A stretch of 17,122 nt of DNA from SYIM01 sp041182885. Lineage in GTDB: Bacteria; Pseudomonadota; Gammaproteobacteria; Burkholderiales; Burkholderiaceae_E. The first letter of the stretch is position 1; each line of letters starts with the position of its first letter. A model generated the notes under the pieces. That model did not search any database, had not been told where the DNA came from, and saw only the letters and a program-made list of their open reading frames with translations. The DNA lies in contig JBMSQB010000090.1 of the NCBI GenBank assembly GCA_049423065.1, positions 1 through 17,122 of the forward strand. Direction: 5' to 3'. The position numbers and the translations under genes were made by a program. Positions 13,401-17,122 of this stretch are shown here, piece by piece.

Positions 13401-16106
13401 CTGCCGCGGGTCCTGCTCAAGACCTCGCTGGGCGATGTGGTGGTCGAACTGGAAGCCGACCGTGCACCGGTCACCGTCACCAATTTTCTCCGCTATGCCA
13501 ATACGAATTTCTATGACGGGACCGAATTCCACCGGATCATTTCCACCTTCATGGCGCAGGGCGGTGGCTACGATCTGGAAGGCACCAGCTTCGTACGTCG
13601 CGCTTCAACGTTTTCGCCGATTCCCCTCGAGCGCACCAGTACCACCGGTCTGAGCAACCTGACCGGCACGCTCGCCATGGCTCGTACCGCCGTCGCCGAT
13701 AGCGCCACCAGCGAGTTCTTCATCAATCTGGCTGACAACCTGTTTCTCGACGCAGCCTATGCGAGCGATGGCAACGGCTATGCGGTATTCGGCCGCGTCG
13801 CCAGTGTCGGTTCCGACCTGATGTCGAAACTGAAAACGGTGCAGGTGGTCGACAACGGTTCCGGCGAAGTGTCCAAACCCACTTCCGCCGTCACCCTCGA
13901 CGATGTGCTGACCGTATCCGAAACCACCAACGCCGCACCGACCGGAAACGTCATGGTTTCCGGGCTACCGATCCAGGGCAGGACCCTGGTCGCAGTCAGT
14001 CAGCTGGCCGATGCCGACGGAATCCCCGCCACCGGGCAACCCGGTGCGATCAGCTACTACTGGAAAGCAGATGGGGTGCTGATTCCAGGGGCGCTATCGG
14101 CTTCGCTCACGCTCAGCCAGGCCATGGTGGGCAAGGCCATCACAGCAGTGGCGGCCTACACCGATCTGAAAGGGACCAGCGGCTATGTTGCCAGTGATCC
14201 CGTCAAGGTCATCAATGCAAACGATCTGCCTGGCGGCCGCGTGCTGATCAGCGGCACGCCCGCCGCGGGGGCCACGCTCACCGCCTCGCACAGCCTGACC
14301 GATCAGGACGGCATCCCGGCGGCCGGCCAGCCCGGCGCCCTGCGCTGGCAATGGAATATCGACGGGCAACCCGCAGCCGGAAGGAACCAGAGCAGCTTTT
14401 TGGTGAGCGCAGCCGAGGCCAACAAATCCATCACGGTGACAGCGTCCTACACGGACCTGGCTGGAACCGCGGAAAGCGTGACGAGCGCAGCCGCCGGGTC
14501 GGCGGTCAGTGTCGCCGCCCCGGGCCTTCCCCGCGCATGGCTTCGGACGAACTATGGTGATCTGCTGATCGAGCTTGAATCGACGCGGGCCGCCAGTACA
14601 GTTGCCAATTTCGTTCAGTATGTGAAAAGCGGTTTCTACAACAGCACGATTTTTCACCGAGTCATTGACGGCTTCATGATTCAGGGAGGCGGCTACACGA
14701 TCGACTCGAGCGGGCAGGTCAACTACAAGACCCCCACACAGGCACCGATCGCGTTGCAAAGCACCGCCGTGACCGGACTCAGCAACACGTTCGGCACCAT
14801 CGCAATGGCGCGTACGGGCGATCCAAACAGCGCAACCAGCCAGTTCTTCATCAACGTTGCCGACAATCTTTTCCTCGATGCCAACCGCGCGGCTGACGGC
14901 AACGGCTACGCCGTGTTCGGAAGGGTGCTGGACGGCTATCCAACGATCGACATTCTGAGAACCGTCCCGGTCCGCGCGAGCGGCGGGGAAGTGAGCAGCC
15001 CGACAGTCACGATAGGCATCGTCGGCAGCTACTACGATCCGAAACCGCCAGGCGGGGAAGTCCTGATCACAGGCAGTCCGGTTCAAGGCCAGACGCTCAC
15101 AGCGCAGCACACGCTCGTCGATCCCGACGGGTTTTCCGCGAGCAGTCTGGTTGGCTGGGTGTGGCGCGCCGACGGCATCCCGGTGACCTCAATCTCGTCC
15201 TCGCCGTCCTTTCAGCTCACCCCGGCCCATGTCGGAAAGGTGATCTCCGTCGAAGCCATCTACCGCGACAGTGCAGGCAACATCGGCTACGTACCGAGCG
15301 CGTCAACCGCTGAAGTCGGCCTGCTGACCGCTGTGCCCGCGAATTTTTCGACAAGCGCAGCAAGCGCCGGTGCAGCAGGCTCCCGCGCCGCTGCCCTGAC
15401 TGGCAGCATCTATCACTGGAAGAGCCACGCGCTGATCGACGAGGTTCAGGTGACCGCGCAGGCCCAAGCCGTCACGTCGGCCGACACCCCGCCCGCACCG
15501 TTCGCTCAAAGCGGAATCGATGGCCGCTGGGCGATCGATGGGCTCGACTTTGACGGGCTTTTGCGCGTGACCGCCGGCCGTGAGGCGGGCGCAGGCGAAG
15601 TCGCGCGCGCGGTCAGCGCAGCCGATGCGCTGGCCGCCCTCAAGCTCGCCACCGGGCGCACATCCAATCCGCTCGCAGCCGATGGCTTACAGAGCGCCGC
15701 GCCCATCTCACCCTATCAGGTGCTTGCCGCCGACGTCGATCGCGACGGCAAGGTCACCGCCACCGACGCCGACGCCATTCTCAAGCTCGCGCTTGGGGTG
15801 AACGACGCACCCGCCGCCCGCTGGCGCTTTGCCGGCGAATCCGAGGTGCTCTGGAATGCCGCCACAGGATCGGTGTACACCCGTCATTCCGTTGCAGCCA
15901 CCGATACCGCAGTGAGCGCGCGCGCCGGCCAGGCTGCTGCGGTGAATCTGGTTGGCGTGCTCACCGGCGATGTCGATGGCAGCTGGAGGCCCGGAGACAG
16001 CGAGCCGCTGCCTGATCGCGCCTATGATCAGTTGCCGGCCGACTATTTTCAGTCACTGGGCCTCGCTCCCGAGGCGCTCGCTCAGTGGGGGCTGATACAG
16101 GGTTGA
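10452..16106 (+). CDS. giant serralysin-like zinc metalloprotease with RTX repeats, two cyclophilin domains and a dockerin-like site
   Basis: A 1,884-residue mosaic protein from ATG 10452 (TTG at 10425 would add nine residues; neither has a strong Shine-Dalgarno). In order: PPC-like beta domain (about 18-145); beta-rich region with one short RTX-like patch (about 150-345); M10B protease (about 353-560) with the complete zinc site HEIGHALGLKHP (His476, Glu477, His480, His486) and Met-turn IMTYN (Met515, Tyr517); about seven RTX nonapeptides (620-694); a beta domain (about 700-877); Ig-like 1 (881-975); cyclophilin 1 (985-1157); Ig-like 2 (1164-1255); Ig-like 3 (1260-1352); cyclophilin 2 (1360-1523); Ig-like 4 (1534-1624); a carboxypeptidase-regulatory-like stretch; and a dockerin/EF-hand-like loop, DVDRDGKVTATD (1761-1772). 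Both cyclophilins keep the catalytic Arg and F-M-Q (1028, 1033/1034/1036; 1403, 1408/1409/1411). There is no N-terminal signal peptide; RTX repeats point to type I secretion, but the C-terminus (LAQWGLIQG) is not an obvious signal. A calcium-dependent secreted protease is well supported; what the isomerase domains do is unknown. Confidence 0.92.
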   Translation: MSAANFLDIALLHPADADGAAPATDDFAATTATSGVVAARGRVVGQIETVGDADWFAITLEAGVAYQFIADTLIAPLGPGALGNPKLRLLDASGRPLAVDDDSFVGTDALIQFTPQTSGRWFLEVSGSTGTPATGAYALIAQADSGRNKPALLASYTLSDRRLEVIFDTPLDAITWNGNVLAQRGKGAALSPISLQGTPEVSGRSLIFSLSEAVAPDEYLLLRGTALPSPRVITAFESFALFDDTTTSLILGADGDTLIDASALPGDVDILDLGGNNRFVTGATFRAAITGGAGNDQYLVARADTPIQDLGGTDSATVQSSATKLPSDIETVTLAGGAAPLPYWISALVADEGAGQRFSLMLPDGRTYSYAFPQTAPDYLDARYTAGFKGFSAAQAAQAEAALQLIAASTGLRFVASDNAAADDLIAFALNTQTDSAGYAIHPRGEWLGSDVFLNAATIGATDLAQGSFGAYALTHEIGHALGLKHPFSATDSTGDQAEPPYLSAAEDQSAFTIMTYNVASADRMVRLGPLDVAALQYLYGPNPGVRAGADRYTVSPGSANFIWDGGGADVIDLSGLELAADVGLEPGYWGFVGATRASTITAPGQITVNAGTAIENLVGTPHGDRLTGNALANRIQAGAGDDTVDGGAGDDTLEGGPGRDSLVGSSGSDMLAGGSGSDMLVGGDGTDRATLEGNQAWWQLYANPDRTELAALNSVTLELDRLRSIETLQFSDAAQAVPSLGVAGVLIAESTDFARSAEAAPVLPSQSLRAMWTGSLTATDTDALRITVPSGHRLTSARLIDLAGNAPESGLSWSLKSLVTADAQAVAGGTLSRASSSTQLLNGAPVPGSYLLELGNVSSTGTAEFAIELQLARANTRPAGTLNITGTPRAGELLTVSQTLTDPDGIPAAGTAGAMTYQWRSNGAAIAGATGATYRVLPADVGSRITVSAAYTDLGGTAETMTSAPSSAVLAPPAVAAPNYSPLPRVLLKTSLGDVVVELEADRAPVTVTNFLRYANTNFYDGTEFHRIISTFMAQGGGYDLEGTSFVRRASTFSPIPLERTSTTGLSNLTGTLAMARTAVADSATSEFFINLADNLFLDAAYASDGNGYAVFGRVASVGSDLMSKLKTVQVVDNGSGEVSKPTSAVTLDDVLTVSETTNAAPTGNVMVSGLPIQGRTLVAVSQLADADGIPATGQPGAISYYWKADGVLIPGALSASLTLSQAMVGKAITAVAAYTDLKGTSGYVASDPVKVINANDLPGGRVLISGTPAAGATLTASHSLTDQDGIPAAGQPGALRWQWNIDGQPAAGRNQSSFLVSAAEANKSITVTASYTDLAGTAESVTSAAAGSAVSVAAPGLPRAWLRTNYGDLLIELESTRAASTVANFVQYVKSGFYNSTIFHRVIDGFMIQGGGYTIDSSGQVNYKTPTQAPIALQSTAVTGLSNTFGTIAMARTGDPNSATSQFFINVADNLFLDANRAADGNGYAVFGRVLDGYPTIDILRTVPVRASGGEVSSPTVTIGIVGSYYDPKPPGGEVLITGSPVQGQTLTAQHTLVDPDGFSASSLVGWVWRADGIPVTSISSSPSFQLTPAHVGKVISVEAIYRDSAGNIGYVPSASTAEVGLLTAVPANFSTSAASAGAAGSRAAALTGSIYHWKSHALIDEVQVTAQAQAVTSADTPPAPFAQSGIDGRWAIDGLDFDGLLRVTAGREAGAGEVARAVSAADALAALKLATGRTSNPLAADGLQSAAPISPYQVLAADVDRDGKVTATDADAILKLALGVNDAPAARWRFAGESEVLWNAATGSVYTRHSVAATDTAVSARAGQAAAVNLVGVLTGDVDGSWRPGDSEPLPDRAYDQLPADYFQSLGLAPEALAQWGLIQG
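12309..12533 (+). repeat. RTX calcium-binding nonapeptide repeats
   Basis: About seven in-frame units of the GGxGxDxLx type follow the protease domain, for example AGAGDDTVDGGAGDDTLEGG and the adjacent GSSGSDMLAGGSGSDMLVGG pair. They would fold as a beta-roll that binds calcium outside the cell, the usual trigger for folding of serralysins after type I export. Confidence 0.9.
13092..15323 (+). repeat. tandem duplication of an Ig-cyclophilin-Ig module inside the metalloprotease gene
   Basis: Copy 1 spans about 13092-14228 and copy 2 about 14229-15323. Equivalent residues are 375-376 codons apart (catalytic Arg1028 and Arg1403; SEFFIN Phe1090 and SQFFIN Phe1466). Ig-like 1 matches Ig-like 3 best (both have YTDL-x-GTAE followed by TSA), and Ig-like 2 matches Ig-like 4 best (both have QG-x-TL, VGK and GYV). 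The unit that duplicated was therefore Ig-Cyp-Ig. The copies have diverged well beyond near-identity, so the event is old. Confidence 0.8.
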
Positions 16107-16135
16107 GCCGCGCGGGGTTGAGCCGCGCGGGGCTC
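16101..16135 (+). terminator. 15-base tandem repeat and hairpin at the end of the metalloprotease gene
   Basis: GGTTGAGCCGCGCGG occurs twice head-to-tail (16101-16115 and 16116-16130); the first copy carries the TGA stop codon. The second copy plus the next bases form GAGCC-GCGCGG-GGCTC (16120-16135), a stem that could end transcription just before the convergent flavoprotein stop at 16137. There is no T-run on either side, so this would be a weak intrinsic terminator at best. Confidence 0.4.
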
Positions 16136-16136
16136 C

Positions 16137-17122
16137 TCAGACCGCATGCCCTGCGGCATGTCCCTCCGATGTGGCCGCGTGCAGCGAACGCGCCGCGAGA
16201 GCATCGCCCACGCGGTGAAACACGATGCCACGCTCGGCGAGCGCCAGCGGCAGCGAGGCATCGGGCGCGCGGGGCGTGGACCAGGCGAGAAACGCCAGGT
16301 CACGCACCACTGTCCGGTCCCCGTTATAGACGTTGACGCAGTCGAGCTCGGCCGCGCTTTCCACGCGCGCGCTCCAGACAGGCTCGGACAGGGTGAGCAC
16401 GCTGATCCGCTTTTCGCTGAGCCGCCGCAGGATGCCCTGGCGGACGACCATCGGCAGGTCCTGCGCCACCGTGTCGCGCGGCGTGACGATCACCACCCGA
16501 TCAAACATCGAATGCAGATGCTCGGCCGCGGCATAGGTGCCTTCGCCATGGTCCATGTCGAAGATGACGGCAGACCCGGACTGCCGCCCGCCGTGGCGGA
16601 GCACCTCGCGCATGGCGGTTCGCAGATCCGGCACGAGCCCCGCATCACGGACATCCTCGGGCAGCCAAAGCGGCGCGACCATATCGGCCCCGGTCGCGAT
16701 GATCACCGCATCAGGCTCGAGCGCCAGCACATCGGCCAGACCCGCCTCGCGACGCGTGATGAATTCGCATCCGTGCCGCTCCGCCGCCGCATGCTGGTAG
16801 TCGTAGACACTGCTCACGGACTCGCCACCTGGCAAGCGCGCACGCAGGCGCAGCTTGCCGCCCAGCTCCTCTCCGCGGGCAAGGACCGTCACCCGATGGC
16901 CTCGTGCTGCTGCGATCCAGGCTGCTTCCAGGCCTGCAGGGCCTGCGCCCACGACGACCACACGGCGGGCGTGCTCGGCGCGCGGCGGCCGGTAGTCGAC
17001 TTCATCGGCGAGGCCCACCCGCGGATTGTTGTCGCAGCCAATCGGCAGGCGCTGCTGGGAAATTCGTTCCCAGCAGGTGTTGCAGGACACGCAGTAGCGA
17101 ATGTCGTGGGCCCGCCCCGCCT
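16137..17122 (-). CDS. iron-sulfur flavoprotein oxidoreductase, TMADH/2,4-dienoyl-CoA reductase-like (C-terminal part)
   Basis: The visible 327 residues are the C-terminal part of an Old-Yellow-Enzyme-type multidomain oxidoreductase; the N-terminal FMN TIM barrel lies beyond base 17122. At the window edge is a [4Fe-4S] motif, CVSCNTC followed 12 residues later by Cys in PIGC (codons at 17091-17093, 17082-17084, 17073-17075 and 17034-17036). The Cx2Cx2C spacing resembles trimethylamine dehydrogenase and related demethylases more than the Cx2Cx3C of FadH. Next comes PRVG, then the dinucleotide-binding RRVVVVGAGPAGLEAAW and EELGGKLRL, and further on IIATGAD. The frame is open to the edge, so the GTG at 17088-17090 is not the true start. 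The C-terminus ends with a short GHAAGHAV repeat. The substrate cannot be named; N-methyl amine demethylation or enoate reduction are both possible. Confidence 0.88.
   Translation of the reverse strand, partial: AGRAHDIRYCVSCNTCWERISQQRLPIGCDNNPRVGLADEVDYRPPRAEHARRVVVVGAGPAGLEAAWIAAARGHRVTVLARGEELGGKLRLRARLPGGESVSSVYDYQHAAAERHGCEFITRREAGLADVLALEPDAVIIATGADMVAPLWLPEDVRDAGLVPDLRTAMREVLRHGGRQSGSAVIFDMDHGEGTYAAAEHLHSMFDRVVIVTPRDTVAQDLPMVVRQGILRRLSEKRISVLTLSEPVWSARVESAAELDCVNVYNGDRTVVRDLAFLAWSTPRAPDASLPLALAERGIVFHRVGDALAARSLHAATSEGHAAGHAV

Noticed and set aside
14094..15110. Minus-strand open frame (338 codons) inside the metalloprotease gene
   Set aside because: It covers the Ig-like and second cyclophilin domains on the other strand, which are clearly coding; the antisense product looks random.
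16143..16160. GCATGCC/GGCATG inverted repeat after the protease gene
   Set aside because: It lies inside the coding end of the convergent flavoprotein and is explained by the repeated Gly-His-Ala codons.

Overview
The window is a high-GC proteobacterial chromosome segment, most likely from a betaproteobacterium of the Burkholderiales/Rhodocyclales type. The signs are a Bug-family (TctC-like) solute receptor, an RhlE helicase with a long Arg/Gly/Pro/Ala-rich tail, a protocatechuate 4,5-cleavage enzyme, and strong G/C bias at third codon positions. I see no rRNA, tRNA, CRISPR array, insertion sequence or integrase. Apart from the edge genes, every large reading frame looks intact.

Layout. (1) 1-1632, minus strand: a Bug receptor followed by the first 173 codons of ligJ (4-oxalomesaconate hydratase), an aromatic-acid uptake and catabolism pair. 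(2) 1860-2878, plus strand: ubiX (flavin prenyltransferase) overlapping a universal stress protein by ATGA. (3) 2899-5129, minus strand: rhlE then pdxH; pdxH appears to start at TTG. (4) 5348-8288: envelope genes. These are an unknown membrane-anchored protein (minus), a membrane-anchored coiled-coil protein with a degenerate alpha-carbonic-anhydrase domain (plus), and a minus-strand pair of a FemAB-like acyltransferase and an adhesin-E-like secreted protein, coupled by ATGA. (5) 8270-10398, plus strand: a sigma-28-like promoter, a probable small membrane protein, then motA and motB (flagellar stator). (6) 10452-16106: one 1,884-codon gene for a serralysin-type zinc metalloprotease with RTX repeats, two complete cyclophilin domains set among four Ig-like repeats, and a dockerin-like calcium site. 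(7) 16137-17122, minus strand: the C-terminal part of a TMADH/2,4-dienoyl-CoA-reductase-like iron-sulfur flavoprotein that runs off the edge.

The most unusual content is the giant protease-cyclophilin protein. Its Ig-Cyp-Ig block has been duplicated as a unit (period about 375 residues). It has no visible N-terminal signal peptide, and its gene starts only 53 bases after motB, so it may share a flagellar-class transcript. Second is the carbonic-anhydrase-like protein that has lost one zinc histidine and the gatekeeper threonine but keeps the disulfide cysteines. Third is the sigma-28-like promoter lying between the start codon and Shine-Dalgarno of the divergent acyltransferase gene.
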